A DNA stretch of 60,449 nt, taken from positions 1 to 60,449 of the forward strand of contig DATGRI010000063.1 in NCBI GenBank assembly GCA_035303785.1, written 5' to 3'. This document shows, piece after piece, positions 33,981-42,770 of the stretch (within the stretch, counting starts at the first letter, position 1; every line of letters begins with the position of its first letter). Origin of the DNA: Sphingobacteriaceae bacterium (GTDB lineage Bacteria; Bacillota; Sulfobacillia; Thermaerobacterales; RSA17). Below the pieces are notes generated by a model. The model was not told the DNA's origin. It ran no database searches and worked only from the letters and a program-made list of their open reading frames with translations. The translations under genes were made by a program, and so were the position numbers.

Positions 33981-35114
33981 TTGATTCAACCCTTGCGCTG
34001 GCACGGCCGCCGATTGGATATTTTGGACCAGCGGCTGCTTCCCGGGGAAGAAGTTTGGATCCCCTGCACCGATGAGGAGGCGGTGGCGGAGGCCATCCGG
34101 GGGATGGCCGTCCGGGGCGCCCCGGCCATCGGGGTGGCCGCCGCCTATGGTCTGGCCTTGGCCGCCGGGCTTGCCGCTGAGGAAGCCGGCGGCGACGCCG
34201 GCCGGCGGGCCGCCCGGGTGCTGGACCGTCTGGACCGGGCCGCCCGTCTCCTGGCCGGGACCCGCCCTACCGCTGTGAACTTGTTCTGGGCCTTGGACCG
34301 GGTCAAGGCCAAAGCCCAAGAGACGGCCGCCGCCCTGCAAGGGGAGGGCGGGGGTTCCGGCGGCGGGTCAACCGACGGCCAAGACCCGGCCCGGGCCATC
34401 GCCCAGGCGGTGGCGGCGGAAGCCGCAGCCATCGAAGCAGAGGATCGGGCGGCCAACCGGGAGATCGGCCGCTGGGGGAGCCGGCTCCTCCGGGGCGTGA
34501 AGGGAATTTACACCCATTGCAATACCGGCGCCCTGGCCACCGCCGGGTACGGCACCGCCCTGGGCGTCATCCGGGCCCTCCATGAGGAGAACCCCGACCT
34601 GCACGTTTATGCCGGGGAGACCAGGCCGTACCTGCAGGGCTCCCGTCTGACCGCCTGGGAGCTGAAGCAGGAGAACATCCCCTTTTCCTTGTGTGTGGAT
34701 GCGGCCGCCGGGCACTTGATGGCCCAGGGAGCCGTGGAGGCCGTGGTGACGGGCGCCGACCGGATCACGGCCAACGGGGACGTGGTCAACAAAATCGGCA
34801 CCTACGGCCTGGCCGTATTGGCCCGCCACCACCGCATCCCCTTTTACGTGGCGGCTCCCTTGTCCACGGTGGACATGTCCCTGGCCGACGGCCGGTCGGT
34901 TACCATTGAAGAGCGGCCCGCCGCCGAGGTCACCCATGTAGCCTCCGTGCCGGTGGCCCCCGAGGGGACAAATGTGGTTAACCCCGCTTTCGACATCACC
35001 CCGGCCTCCTTGGTGACGGCCTTCATCACCGAGGTGGGCATCGCCCGGCCGCCCTACGAGGATGCATTGCGCCGCCTAACCCAGTTAGAGGAAGAAGGTG
35101 CCCAGCGTGCTTGA
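33981..35114 (+). CDS. mtnA: Methylthioribose-1-phosphate isomerase
   Basis: MtnA converts 5-methylthioribose-1-phosphate to the ribulose form in methionine salvage. The 377-residue product has [19 protein letters not shown], the catalytic Cys in [19 protein letters not shown], the catalytic Asp in [21 protein letters not shown], and [11 protein letters not shown]. An Ala/Gly-rich insert (about residues 115-150) lengthens the protein. The TTG at 33981 is chosen because GAGGAGGT lies 6 bases upstream; the ATG at 33975 would sit directly against that site. Other methionine-salvage genes are not in the window. Its end overlaps serS by 8 bases. Confidence 0.93.
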   Translation: MIQPLRWHGRRLDILDQRLLPGEEVWIPCTDEEAVAEAIRGMAVRGAPAIGVAAAYGLALAAGLAAEEAGGDAGRRAARVLDRLDRAARLLAGTRPTAVNLFWALDRVKAKAQETAAALQGEGGGSGGGSTDGQDPARAIAQAVAAEAAAIEAEDRAANREIGRWGSRLLRGVKGIYTHCNTGALATAGYGTALGVIRALHEENPDLHVYAGETRPYLQGSRLTAWELKQENIPFSLCVDAAAGHLMAQGAVEAVVTGADRITANGDVVNKIGTYGLAVLARHHRIPFYVAAPLSTVDMSLADGRSVTIEERPAAEVTHVASVPVAPEGTNVVNPAFDITPASLVTAFITEVGIARPPYEDALRRLTQLEEEGAQRA

Positions 35115-36378
35115 CCTCAAGCTGATCCGCCAGGACCCTGAGCGAGTACGGCAGGCCATCGCGGCCAAAGGTGAGCAGGATGTGGACTTGGACGGCCTGC
35201 TGGCCCTGGATGCCCAATGGCGGGCCAACCGCCACCGCATGGAGCAGATGCAGGCGGAGCGGAACAAAGTTTCCGACGAAATCGGGCAGCGGCGCCGGCA
35301 AGGCGAGAGCGCCGACGACCTCATCCAGGCCATGCAGCGGCTGGGCCAGGAACTGAAGGAACTGGAGAACGAGGTGCGCCGGCAGGAAGGCGAACTGCGC
35401 CGGCTGCAGCTTTTGGTGCCCAACCTGCCCCATCCCAGCGTGCCCTTGGGCGCTGATGAAGAAGAAAACGTGGAAGTGCGCCGCTGGGGCGAGCCCCGGG
35501 ATTTCGACTTCGAGCCTCAGGCCCATTGGGATCTGGGCCCCCGGGCCAATGTACTGGACTTTGAGCGGGCGGCCCGCATCAGCGGGTCCCGCTTCACCGT
35601 CTTCAAGGGCGCCGGCGCCCAGATGGTGCGGGCCCTGGCGGCCTTCATGATCGATCTCCACGTGCAGGAGCACGGCTACGAAGAAGTGTACCCGCCCCTG
35701 CTGGTGCACCGGGACAGCATGACGGGCACAGGGCAATTGCCAAAGTTCGAGGAAGACGCCTTTCGCGTCGACAGCCACGATCTTTTCCTCATCCCCACGG
35801 CGGAGGTGCCCGTCACCAACTTGTTCCGGGGGGAGATCCTGGACGGCCGGCAACTGCCCATCGCCATGGTGGCCTACACTCCCTGCTTCCGGGCCGAGGC
35901 CGGCGCCGCCGGCCGCGATACCCGGGGGCTCATCCGGCAGCACCAGTTCGACAAGGTGGAGCTGGTGCGCTTCACCCGGCCCGACCAGTCGTACGATCAA
36001 CTGGAACTGCTGGTGGGCCATGCGGAAAAGGTGCTGCAGCGGCTGGAACTGCCCTACCGGGTGACCTTGATGTGCACCGGCGATCTGGGCTTTGCCGCCA
36101 GCAAGAAGTATGATCTGGAAGTCTGGATGCCCAGCTACGGGCGGTACGTGGAAGTATCATCCTGCAGCAACTTCGAGGACTTTCAGGCCCGGCGGGCCGG
36201 CATCCGCTTCCGGCCGGAGCCCGGGAAGCCGGCGGAATACGTTCACACCTTGAACGGTTCGGGCCTGGCCATCGGCCGCACCATGGCGGCCATCATGGAA
36301 AACTACCAGCAGGCCGACGGCCGCATCGTGATCCCGCCCGCCCTGCGGCCTTACATGGGCGGCCGGGAGCACCTTTAG
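35107..36378 (+). CDS. serS: Seryl-tRNA synthetase
   Basis: SerRS charges tRNA-Ser. The product (423 residues) starts [20 protein letters not shown] and has the N-terminal antiparallel coiled coil (about 25-105) that contacts the long variable arm of tRNA-Ser. The class II core follows with [41 protein letters not shown] (motif 2 region) and [19 protein letters not shown] (motif 3). GTG at 35107 is preferred, GTG 35098 is an alternative. A tRNA-Ser gene follows 39 bases after the stop. Confidence 0.97.
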   Translation: MLDLKLIRQDPERVRQAIAAKGEQDVDLDGLLALDAQWRANRHRMEQMQAERNKVSDEIGQRRRQGESADDLIQAMQRLGQELKELENEVRRQEGELRRLQLLVPNLPHPSVPLGADEEENVEVRRWGEPRDFDFEPQAHWDLGPRANVLDFERAARISGSRFTVFKGAGAQMVRALAAFMIDLHVQEHGYEEVYPPLLVHRDSMTGTGQLPKFEEDAFRVDSHDLFLIPTAEVPVTNLFRGEILDGRQLPIAMVAYTPCFRAEAGAAGRDTRGLIRQHQFDKVELVRFTRPDQSYDQLELLVGHAEKVLQRLELPYRVTLMCTGDLGFAASKKYDLEVWMPSYGRYVEVSSCSNFEDFQARRAGIRFRPEPGKPAEYVHTLNGSGLAIGRTMAAIMENYQQADGRIVIPPALRPYMGGREHL

Positions 36379-36417
36379 GCCGGCCGGCGGGTTCATGCTA
36401 CAATCATGATGTGCATA

Positions 36418-36505
36418 GGAGGGGTGGCCGAGCGGCTTAAGGCGCTGGTCTTGAAAACCAGTGAGGCGCGGGAGCGCCCCGTGGGTTCGAATCCCACCCC
36501 CTCCG
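36418..36505 (+). tRNA. tRNA-Ser (TGA)
   Basis: The 88-base sequence folds as a class II tRNA with acceptor GGAGGGG paired to CCCCTCC, anticodon loop CTTGAAA giving anticodon TGA, and a long variable arm near 36463-36480. The T-arm has GGTTCGAATCC. CCA is not encoded. An extended -10 TGCTACAAT lies at 36396-36404. Confidence 0.95.
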
Positions 36506-36559
36506 CAACCCCTTCCCGCCGCCGGCCTGGAGTCGCGGCAGCCCCGGCCACAGCCGGCC

Positions 36560-36874
36560 TCAGCTGCTGCGGGTGCCGGCCATGATCAAGGCTACACCCA
36601 CCAATATGGTGAACAACTTCCACGGCGAGACCCGCCCGGCCAGGCCCACCACGCCCACGGCCGTCACCGCCAGCAGGATGAGGGGGCCCACCAGGCCCAG
36701 CAGGCCGTTGATGCGCAAAGCCGTGTCCAGGCGGTTGAACTTCAGCATGAGGAGGGCGGCCGTAATTTCGATGGCCGCCGACAGCATCCGGATCCCCGCC
36801 ATTTGCTTGACGAACGTATCGGGTGACACCGTGGATCCGCTCCCCCGGGTGGGCCTGGCGTTGATTCCGTTCAT
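36560..36874 (-). CDS. yqhV: YqhV family (DUF2619) membrane protein
   Basis: The 104-residue product has three hydrophobic segments and the YqhV-like sequence VKQMAGIRMLSAAIEITAALLMLKFN (about residues 22-47) followed by INGLLGLVGPLILLAVTAVG. YqhV is a small membrane protein found in spore formers, in Bacillus encoded near spoIIIA; its role is not established. Here it stands alone between tRNA-Ser genes on the opposite strand. Confidence 0.8.
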   Translation of the reverse strand: MNGINARPTRGSGSTVSPDTFVKQMAGIRMLSAAIEITAALLMLKFNRLDTALRINGLLGLVGPLILLAVTAVGVVGLAGRVSPWKLFTILVGVALIMAGTRSS

Positions 36875-36951
36875 TCCTACGCCGGGGCGGGGGCAATGAG
36901 ACCGCCGGCGCGGCCTTTCCCCGGGGGCCCCCTGCCGCCTCGGTGCCGGAC

Positions 36952-36981
36952 TTGTTTGTCCTTTCGGGCCTGTGCTATCAT
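36952..36981 (+). promoter_or_regulatory. Promoter for tRNA-Ser(GCT) and tRNA-Arg(ACG)
   Basis: TTGTTT (36952-36957), an 18-base spacer and TATCAT (36976-36981), with TGC immediately before the -10. It lies about 45 bases upstream of the tRNA. Confidence 0.6.
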
Positions 36982-37027
36982 TAACGGTACCTGGTCGACG
37001 GCAGGTGGCCGGTCGACCCGTTGCTTT

Positions 37028-37117
37028 GGAGGGGTACCCAAGAGGCTGAAGGGGCGGGTTTGCTAAACCTGTAGGGGGGCGTAAGCCCCCGCGAGGGTTC
37101 GAATCCCTCCCCCTCCG
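37028..37117 (+). tRNA. tRNA-Ser (GCT)
   Basis: This 90-base class II tRNA has acceptor GGAGGGG with CCCCTCC, anticodon stem CGGGT/ACCTG with loop TTGCTAA (anticodon GCT), and a long variable arm. CCA is not encoded. It reads AGC/AGT codons. Confidence 0.95.
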
Positions 37118-37184
37118 CAGCGAGCGGGCCTCACCGGGTCATCGGGGGGCCGTCCCCGGCCTGAGAGGGCCGCTCACAGCCAGG

Positions 37185-37261
37185 GCGCCGTTAGCTCAAT
37201 TGGATAGAGCGTCGGACTACGGATCCGAAGGTTGGGGGTTCGACTCCTCCACGGCGCACCA
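37185..37261 (+). tRNA. tRNA-Arg (ACG)
   Basis: The acceptor GCGCCGT pairs with ACGGCGC, and the anticodon stem TCGGA/TCCGA holds loop CTACGGA (anticodon ACG). The bases after discriminator A (37258) happen to read CCA, so CCA may be encoded. A34 needs deamination to inosine by TadA, which is encoded at 52680. A strong terminator follows. Confidence 0.95.
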
Positions 37262-37280
37262 ATTCCTAGGGAACCGCAAG

Positions 37281-37309
37281 AAAGCCCCGCCGCGACGGCG
37301 GGGCTTTTT
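37281..37309 (+). terminator. Rho-independent terminator after tRNA-Arg
   Basis: A 9-bp perfect GC-rich stem (37284-37292 with 37296-37304), a 3-base loop and TTTTT (37305-37309), with AAA before the stem, so it could also stop transcription from the minus-strand gene at 37350. Confidence 0.9.
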
Positions 37310-37349
37310 CGTCTTCTGAGGCTCTTTGTCCCTTTCGCCCGGCGGGCCG

Positions 37350-37694
37350 TTACAGATCCGGCCAGTCCCCCTGGAATTCGTATTCGGCAAGGACGGTCCG
37401 GGGCAGGGACTTGATCACGTCGATGAACATGTCTTCACCGGGGGCCGGGTAGTCCACCTCGGCTATGACGCCGTGCAGATCCAAGCCGGCCTCGGCGAAC
37501 AGCTTCTCCAGCGGAATAGCCGGTATGTCATCTTCGGCCCAGCCCAAGGCCAGGGCCGCGGCGACCCGCTCATTGCCGGCGACGACATAGCCGTCATGAA
37601 CAACGGCGGGGGGTCCTTCCCAGCCGGAATTTTGCAAACCTTCCTTTATATTATCGAGCCTGGCCTGGTCCTGGGGTTCCCGCAGCAGCCGCAC
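37350..37694 (-). CDS. Small ParB/sulfiredoxin-fold-like protein
   Basis: The product (114 residues) starts at GTG 37694, placed by GGGAGGTG 6 bases upstream. Its first half reads LDNIKEGLQNSGWEGPPAVV then DGYVVAGNERVAAALALGW and IPAIPLEKLF. This is the pattern of the small ParB-like nuclease or sulfiredoxin fold, where a GxHR or GNER motif lies at the nucleotide site. The C-terminal half is acidic and does not match a known domain. There is no DNA-binding domain. It follows the LytTR regulator gene after 27 bases in the same direction, so the two are probably one operon. Function is unknown. Confidence 0.6.
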   Translation of the reverse strand: MRLLREPQDQARLDNIKEGLQNSGWEGPPAVVHDGYVVAGNERVAAALALGWAEDDIPAIPLEKLFAEAGLDLHGVIAEVDYPAPGEDMFIDVIKSLPRTVLAEYEFQGDWPDL

Positions 37695-37721
37695 CCAATC
37701 ACCTCCCAAGCCCGTATCCCG

Positions 37722-38549
37722 TTACATGCCCAGCAGCTGGCGCAACCGCTTGGCCCGCCGCCGGCTCACGGGAATGCGGGTCTTTTGGGGGTCATTCAAC
37801 ACCAATTCGAAGGCCCCTTTAAAATCAGGGATCAATTCCTTCACTTTCCGCAGGTTGACCAGGTAGCAGCGGTGGGTCCGGTAAAACACCTTGGGGTTCA
37901 GCCGGTCCTCCAGCTCCTTCAAGGTGTAGCGGGAAAGGAGCCGGTCAGTCTCCAGCTTGATGTACACGTAGCCGCCGTCGGACTTGGCGAAGTAGATGTC
38001 GTGCTCATCCACCAAAATGGTCTTGTCGGCCTTGTGCAGGGGGATCTTGCCCAGATAGTCGTCGCTGTTGTTGTTCAGGGGGCTGCCGGCGGCACCGGGC
38101 CCGGCGCCGGCAGCCACGGCCTGGGAGGAGTTGGTCTGCTTCGCCGCCAGCTTCTGGGCCGCCGCCTGTGTCCGCTTGTTCAAAAAGGAGATTTTGGCCA
38201 GCGCCCGGGACAGTTGGGTTTCATCCAGGGGCTTGAGCAAGTAATCCACCGCGTTGACGGTGAAGGCCTCCAGGGCGTGATCCTGGGTGGCCGAGGTGAA
38301 CACGATCCACGGCGGCGCATCGAAAGTCTTTTGGATCTTGCGGGCCAGGTCCAGTCCCGAGGTGCCGGGAATGGAAACATCCAAGAAGAGCAAGGAGTAG
38401 GGCAGAGAATTGAGGAGTTGGAGAGCCTCGGAGGCATTGGTGGCCTCACCCACCACCTCCACCTCCGGGAAGTGGCGCAGCAAGGTGCGGAGGTGCTCTC
38501 GAGCCGGGTACTCGTGGTCGACGATCAGTGTCTTCAATCTTGGCTCCAT
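37722..38549 (-). CDS. LytTR-family response regulator (orphan)
   Basis: The 275-residue product has a receiver domain (about 5-120) with phosphoacceptor Asp57 in LLFLDVSIPG, conserved acidic D11, and K near 105 in DYLLKPLDE. A linker (about 130-165, Ala/Gln/Gly-rich with PLNNNSDD) leads to a LytTR DNA-binding domain with IYFAKSDGGYVYIKLE, RTHRCYLVNLRKVKEL and IPVSRRRAKRL. The start is the ATG at 38547-38549 because GGAGGT lies 7 bases upstream. No histidine kinase is encoded nearby, so its partner is unknown. A long non-coding gap lies upstream. Confidence 0.92.
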   Translation of the reverse strand: MEPRLKTLIVDHEYPAREHLRTLLRHFPEVEVVGEATNASEALQLLNSLPYSLLFLDVSIPGTSGLDLARKIQKTFDAPPWIVFTSATQDHALEAFTVNAVDYLLKPLDETQLSRALAKISFLNKRTQAAAQKLAAKQTNSSQAVAAGAGPGAAGSPLNNNSDDYLGKIPLHKADKTILVDEHDIYFAKSDGGYVYIKLETDRLLSRYTLKELEDRLNPKVFYRTHRCYLVNLRKVKELIPDFKGAFELVLNDPQKTRIPVSRRRAKRLRQLLGM

Positions 38550-39418
38550 CCTCATGACCTCCATGGAACAAGGCCTCTTGCTGAACATTATTCTGGCCTC
38601 CGGCGGATAATCCTTTTTGGTAACCAGTGGGTTGATTGCCGCTTACGCTGGTATTTGGCCATATAAAGCATTGTGCCGACCATTCAGGCTTCGTATAGAA
38701 ACGGTTGCGGCCGGAGCCCAGTGGACGCTGTGGGGCGTCTATCGACCGTTCGCCCATCTCACGCAGGGTATTGCCCGGGTTTTCGCTAAAGGATGGTTGC
38801 CGGCACGCCGCGGCGGCCCTTTTCGAAGGACTGGAAGGGGCCCTGCTGCAATTAATCGTCTCTCTTTGCCGCTTGGCCCACGTTTTTAACCGTTAAAGGG
38901 AAAGCGCTTTACGGAATCAGGCGCTCCCCATTACATTGTGAGTAAGAAAAGGGGCTTGTCTCCAATTTCAGTGCCTGAATCCGAAGGCAGCGGCCCCTCC
39001 CACACTGCGCGTTGACCGATGGCGAGCGGTTGACCACGTCAACACGTGTCGCCGGCATATTTATGTGCCTAGAGCACGTTCAGCCGAGAAAAATTTTATA
39101 GCGGCCCGGCGAGGCCAGGGCCCATTTACGGGCGAAACTCACTCTTGCCATGGCTTGCGCCCAGCAGGCGCGCCGGCGAAGGCAAGGCCTCGGTCACCGG
39201 AGCCGGCCCGGCGCCAGCAGCACAGCCGCATAGCGCCCGACCCAGCCGACATATCGTTATGCCGGGCAATAAGGCCAGCAGGTGGAGCCGCTGACCGAAA
39301 CAACAGAAAGGGGGTGCCTGCCGCAGCTTAAAGGGAAAAGATTTTCATAGTTGTGTTCCGTATCGTCGCGCGGGTTCCCCTGCGGGAATTTACTTGAGGA
39401 GAATGGGGGATTGAATCT
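38550..39418. other. Long non-coding gap before the CoA-transferase operon
   Basis: No convincing gene is seen in these 869 bases. The only open frame (38617-38889, plus strand) has no recognisable protein features or ribosome site. The gap must hold the promoters of the LytTR gene (leftward) and of the CoA-transferase operon (rightward). It contains a palindrome AAAGCGCTTT at 38901-38910 and the operator-like repeats at 39011-39043. No clear -35/-10 pair was found for the operon. Confidence 0.5.
39011..39043. promoter_or_regulatory. Operator-like GTTGAC repeats upstream of the CoA-transferase operon
   Basis: GTTGAC at 39011-39016 is repeated 18 bases later at 39029-39034, and the latter forms a perfect inverted repeat with GTCAAC at 39038-39043 across a 3-base spacer. 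This looks like a regulator site about 375 bases upstream of the first gene. The regulator is not known. Confidence 0.4.
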
Positions 39419-40837
39419 ATGGCAATGACCGAAAAAAACCTCGGTACACATCCGGTCCCGTGGCCTGCGGTCCCGATTCCCACTCGCGACGAGGTCTACG
39501 CCGGCCTCAGCGACGCGGCCAAAGAGTATCCTATCTGGCTTGAAGAGAATCTCCACCAGAAGTACAACTTCGATAAGCCCGAGAACCTGTCCCGAATTCG
39601 CGTGCTGGACCTGACCACCGGCATGATGATCGGTCACTGGGCTTCTTCCCAGCTGGCTGAGATGGGCGCCGACGTCATTCAGGTGGAGCCCGTCGGGGGC
39701 GATCCCGCGCGGAAGCTCACGCCCTTCGGCCGCGAAGAGTACATGTTCACCGACAGCGAGCGGGGCGAAAAGGTAGGCGGGCTCTTCCTCCACGAGATGC
39801 GCAACAAGCGGTCCATCACCCTCAACCTGGAAACCGAGCGGGGCCGCGAGATCCTGCGCAACCTTGCCCGTCACGTGGATGTCATCATTGAGAACGCGCC
39901 CCCCGGCGACTTCGATGCCAAGGGCATCGGCTATCGTCAGCTTTCCCAGATCAACCCGCGTCTCGTTTATGCCTGGGTCGGCCAGCGGGGCCAGTGGGGT
40001 CCCCTCAAGGATAAGCCCGGCATGCTCGAGCCTGTTGGGCAGGCTGCCTGCGGCTTCGTCCACGGCACCGGTCAGCCCAAGGAATTCGGCGGCCGGCCCG
40101 TACGCTCCGCCATGTGGATGGCCGACTACGTCGGCGGCACCGTGGCGGCCATCGGCATTCTGACCGCCCTCTTCTACCGCGACAAGGTCTCCGGCCGTGG
40201 CCAGTTCATCGAAGCCACCGCCGCCGAGTCCATCATCCGGATTCTGGACTACACCTGGGTCTGGTACGGGATGGACGGCAGCATCCGGCCCCGCTACGGC
40301 AACTGGGACTTGGCCATCAACATCTACTCCGTAAACCCGGCCAAGGACGGCTACATGATGATCGGTGGCGGCCACGACCGTCTGTGGTACCGGATCTGGG
40401 GCACCGTCGGCAAGGAGCGCCCCGAGGTCGAGCAACTGGTCGTGGAAGACCCCAAGCTGAAGGAAGTTACCGACCGCTTGGACCACGCCGCCAACGTGAA
40501 GGCGTCCACGCTGCTCAGCGAGTGGCTTAAGGACAAGACCCGCGCCGAGGCGGAAGTAGAGCTTCTGAAGGAACAGGTGGCGTCGGGTGGTGTAACCACC
40601 ATCGACGAGGTGGCCGAATACCCCCACTTCAAGTATCGCGGCTTCCTTGACCTGTTCAAGGACCGGCTCTACGGCGAGATCCTGTACGGCACCACGCCCT
40701 GCCTGGAGAGCTATGCTCCCAGCCGGCTCAAGTGGATCGGGCGTCCCGTCGGGTACGACAATGAGGAAGTCTACCTGTACCTCCTGGGTCTGAACGCCCA
40801 AGACCTGAAGCAACTGCAAGCAGAGGGGGTTATCTGA
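39419..40837 (+). CDS. Class III CoA-transferase (CaiB/BaiF family), subunit 1
   Basis: This 472-residue protein belongs to the CaiB/BaiF (class III) family, which moves CoA between carboxylic acids. Family regions are IRVLDLTTGMMIGHWASSQL (about 60-79), ADVIQVEPVGGDPAR, KRSITLNLETERGREI, DVIIENAPPGDF and the later AMWMADYVGGTVAAIGILTA. It has about 60 extra N-terminal residues. At the usual catalytic Asp site the sequence reads PGMLEPVGQA with Glu204 in place of Asp, so this subunit may not be the catalytic one. It overlaps subunit 2 by 1 base. Codon use favours CGC over the CGG common in neighbours. The acid used cannot be named from sequence. Confidence 0.88.
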   Translation: MAMTEKNLGTHPVPWPAVPIPTRDEVYAGLSDAAKEYPIWLEENLHQKYNFDKPENLSRIRVLDLTTGMMIGHWASSQLAEMGADVIQVEPVGGDPARKLTPFGREEYMFTDSERGEKVGGLFLHEMRNKRSITLNLETERGREILRNLARHVDVIIENAPPGDFDAKGIGYRQLSQINPRLVYAWVGQRGQWGPLKDKPGMLEPVGQAACGFVHGTGQPKEFGGRPVRSAMWMADYVGGTVAAIGILTALFYRDKVSGRGQFIEATAAESIIRILDYTWVWYGMDGSIRPRYGNWDLAINIYSVNPAKDGYMMIGGGHDRLWYRIWGTVGKERPEVEQLVVEDPKLKEVTDRLDHAANVKASTLLSEWLKDKTRAEAEVELLKEQVASGGVTTIDEVAEYPHFKYRGFLDLFKDRLYGEILYGTTPCLESYAPSRLKWIGRPVGYDNEEVYLYLLGLNAQDLKQLQAEGVI

Positions 40838-42201
40838 TGGCGACTACCGAAAAGGACCTGATGTCCCTGTCCTTCGAGGAGTATTGCCGCGAGGTCTTCG
40901 ATCCCGAAAAGGTCTTCGAGAAGCCCGAACCTCTCAAGGGTTACCGGGTCATCGACTGCACCCAGTACATCCTGGGTCCCAGCTGCGGCAGCTACCTGGC
41001 TGAGTTGGGCGCCGAGGTCATCAAGTTCGAGATGCCGCGCCGCGGCGAGCCCATGCGGCACACCACGCCGTGGAACGAGCGCTCCCTATACCCCCTGTCG
41101 CGCTGGATGCCCGACCGGGGCACGGGCTTCGGCTTCGTCGGCGCCAACTTCAACAAGTACCACGTCACCTTGGACTTCCATAAGGAAGAGGCCAAGGAGA
41201 TCTTCCGCCGCTTCGCCACCAAGGCGGACATCATGATCGAGAACTACCGGCCCGGCACCTTCGACCGCTGGGGCATCGGTCCCCGCCAGATGATGTCCCA
41301 CAACCCCAACCTGATCTATTGCTGGATGGGCGGCTTCGGCGGTTGGGGCCCCGGTCGTGTGCGGGCGTCCTACGACATTCTGGGTCAGGCCCAGGGCGGT
41401 GCCTTCGGCATCACCGGCCACCCCGAGTTCCTGGGCGGCACCCCCTCCAAGCACACCATCTGGCTCGCCGACTACTGGGGAGGCATGATGGGTGTAATGA
41501 ACATCCTGGCTGCTCTGTATCGCCGGGAGACCGAGGGCGGCGGCGGCACCTTCATCGAAATCTCCCAGGTGCACGGCGTTGCCCGGATGCTGGAGTACTC
41601 CCTGCCCCTCTACAAGGCCTTCGGCGTCGTCCGCCAGCGCTGGGGCAACTGGGATACCCAGCTGTGCGTCCACGGCATCGTCCAGTGCGGTCTGTCCTCC
41701 TACCCCGATTCGGAGAACCCGCAGGAGAACGAGGAAGGCTACATCCTCATCTCCGCCCACACCGATGAGGATTGGGAGAAGCTCTGCGCTGTGATGAACC
41801 GTCCCGATCTGCGCGACAAGTACCCGACCCATGCCGACCGGGTCAAGGCCGAAAGCCAGATCGAGATCTATACCGAGATCGAGAAGTGGACCAAGGACAA
41901 GACCAAGGAAGACGTCCAGGCCATTCTCGACGAGGCCGGCATCGTCAACCAGCCCGTCTGGAACTCCAAGGAAGTGGCGGAGCATCCCCACTACCACATG
42001 CGGGGCACCATCCGCTGGATGCAGGATCCCGTCTTCGGCGAAATGCTGGTCCAGGGTCCGCCCCTGCTGATGTCCGAGACCCCGCCGCGGGTCAAGTGGC
42101 TGCTGAAGCCCGTCGGCATGGACAACGAGTCGGTCTACCAGAACTTGCTGGGCTACAGCCCTGACCAGATCGCTCAGTGGGAGGAGGAGGGGGTTATTTA
42201 A
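40837..42201 (+). CDS. Class III CoA-transferase (CaiB/BaiF family), subunit 2
   Basis: This 454-residue family member has YRVIDCTQYILGPSCGSYLAEL (about 36-57), AEVIKFEMPRRGEPMR, VTLDFHKEEAKEIFRRFA and IMIENYRPGTFDRWGIG. The predicted catalytic Asp180 lies in ASYDILGQAQGGAFG, as in active family members, while subunit 1 has Glu. A two-subunit layout with one catalytic partner is known for some aromatic-acid CoA-transferases such as benzylsuccinate CoA-transferase. The gene starts on the last base of subunit 1's stop with AGGGGG 7 bases upstream. Its stop codon lies in the loop of a strong hairpin. Confidence 0.9.
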   Translation: MATTEKDLMSLSFEEYCREVFDPEKVFEKPEPLKGYRVIDCTQYILGPSCGSYLAELGAEVIKFEMPRRGEPMRHTTPWNERSLYPLSRWMPDRGTGFGFVGANFNKYHVTLDFHKEEAKEIFRRFATKADIMIENYRPGTFDRWGIGPRQMMSHNPNLIYCWMGGFGGWGPGRVRASYDILGQAQGGAFGITGHPEFLGGTPSKHTIWLADYWGGMMGVMNILAALYRRETEGGGGTFIEISQVHGVARMLEYSLPLYKAFGVVRQRWGNWDTQLCVHGIVQCGLSSYPDSENPQENEEGYILISAHTDEDWEKLCAVMNRPDLRDKYPTHADRVKAESQIEIYTEIEKWTKDKTKEDVQAILDEAGIVNQPVWNSKEVAEHPHYHMRGTIRWMQDPVFGEMLVQGPPLLMSETPPRVKWLLKPVGMDNESVYQNLLGYSPDQIAQWEEEGVI

Positions 42202-42211
42202 TACCCCCTCC
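42186..42211 (+). terminator. Hairpin spanning the end of CoA-transferase subunit 2
   Basis: Arms 42186-42194 and 42203-42211 form a perfect 9-bp stem with an A+T-only 8-base loop that contains the stop codon. Without a T-run it more likely stabilises or processes the message before the downstream small genes. Confidence 0.5.
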
Positions 42212-42286
42212 CATTTCCCACCTTGCCGGCCAGGATTGCATTTGCGACTAACCGGCCAGGTCCGGGTAAAGGGGGATTTTGAATAA

Positions 42287-42664
42287 ATGCTCGAGTGCCC
42301 TAAGTGCAAGACGATCAACTACCTTGATCCGTATGCATTCTGGAACTTCGAGGGTAACACCAAGTGCGCCGGGTGCGATACCGTGTTCTACATCAAGAAG
42401 CGCAACGGCCAGTTGGTGGACGGTCCGACGGAAACTCAAGGTGAAGTAGACCTGTTGCCGGGCTTCGCTGAAACGCCCGACTTCCAGCCCATCGAGGGCC
42501 CTGGCAAGACTCGTCCCGGCCCCCGGGCTCGGAAGGACTTCTACGGCAAGCCCACTCCCATCACCCGCAACATTCGCGGCAACCTGATCAGCGGGCGGCC
42601 GCTGCGGCCTGATGAGCTGATCGGCAGCAAGCCCCGCTTCATCGTCACGGGTGAAGGGGAGTAG
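42287..42664 (+). CDS. Small zinc-ribbon protein of the CoA-transferase operon
   Basis: The 125-residue product starts MLECPKCKTINYLDPYAFWN and has two Cys pairs, C4-C7 and C27-C30 (KCAGCDTVFYI), a classic zinc-ribbon or rubredoxin-like knuckle set. The remainder is Pro/Gly-rich and hydrophilic with no recognised domain. It follows the CoA-transferase genes on the same strand by 85 bases. It could be a structural partner or a CoA-transferase accessory protein, but no family was recognised. Confidence 0.7.
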   Translation: MLECPKCKTINYLDPYAFWNFEGNTKCAGCDTVFYIKKRNGQLVDGPTETQGEVDLLPGFAETPDFQPIEGPGKTRPGPRARKDFYGKPTPITRNIRGNLISGRPLRPDELIGSKPRFIVTGEGE

Positions 42665-42770
42665 CCAGCAACTCACCACTCGGCATACCGATGGGTAGAG
42701 GGCCCAGGCGGCTCCGATGAGACCGCCGCGGCTAGGACTCGTCAGGGCCCAAGAGAGGGAGGTATTATCT

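Noticed and set aside
38617-38889. 90-residue plus-strand frame in the gap upstream of the CoA operon
   Set aside because: No Shine-Dalgarno, no hydrophobic or domain pattern, and overlapping frames of similar length suggest chance.
38741-38897. ACCGTT motifs considered as LytTR-binding repeats for the orphan regulator
   Set aside because: The two near-matches are about 144 bases apart and not tandem at the usual 12-base spacing, so there is no support.
38898-38913. AAAGCGCTTT palindrome considered as a catabolite-repression (cre) site
   Set aside because: It needs three changes from the cre consensus on either strand, so it is reported only as a palindrome in the gap.
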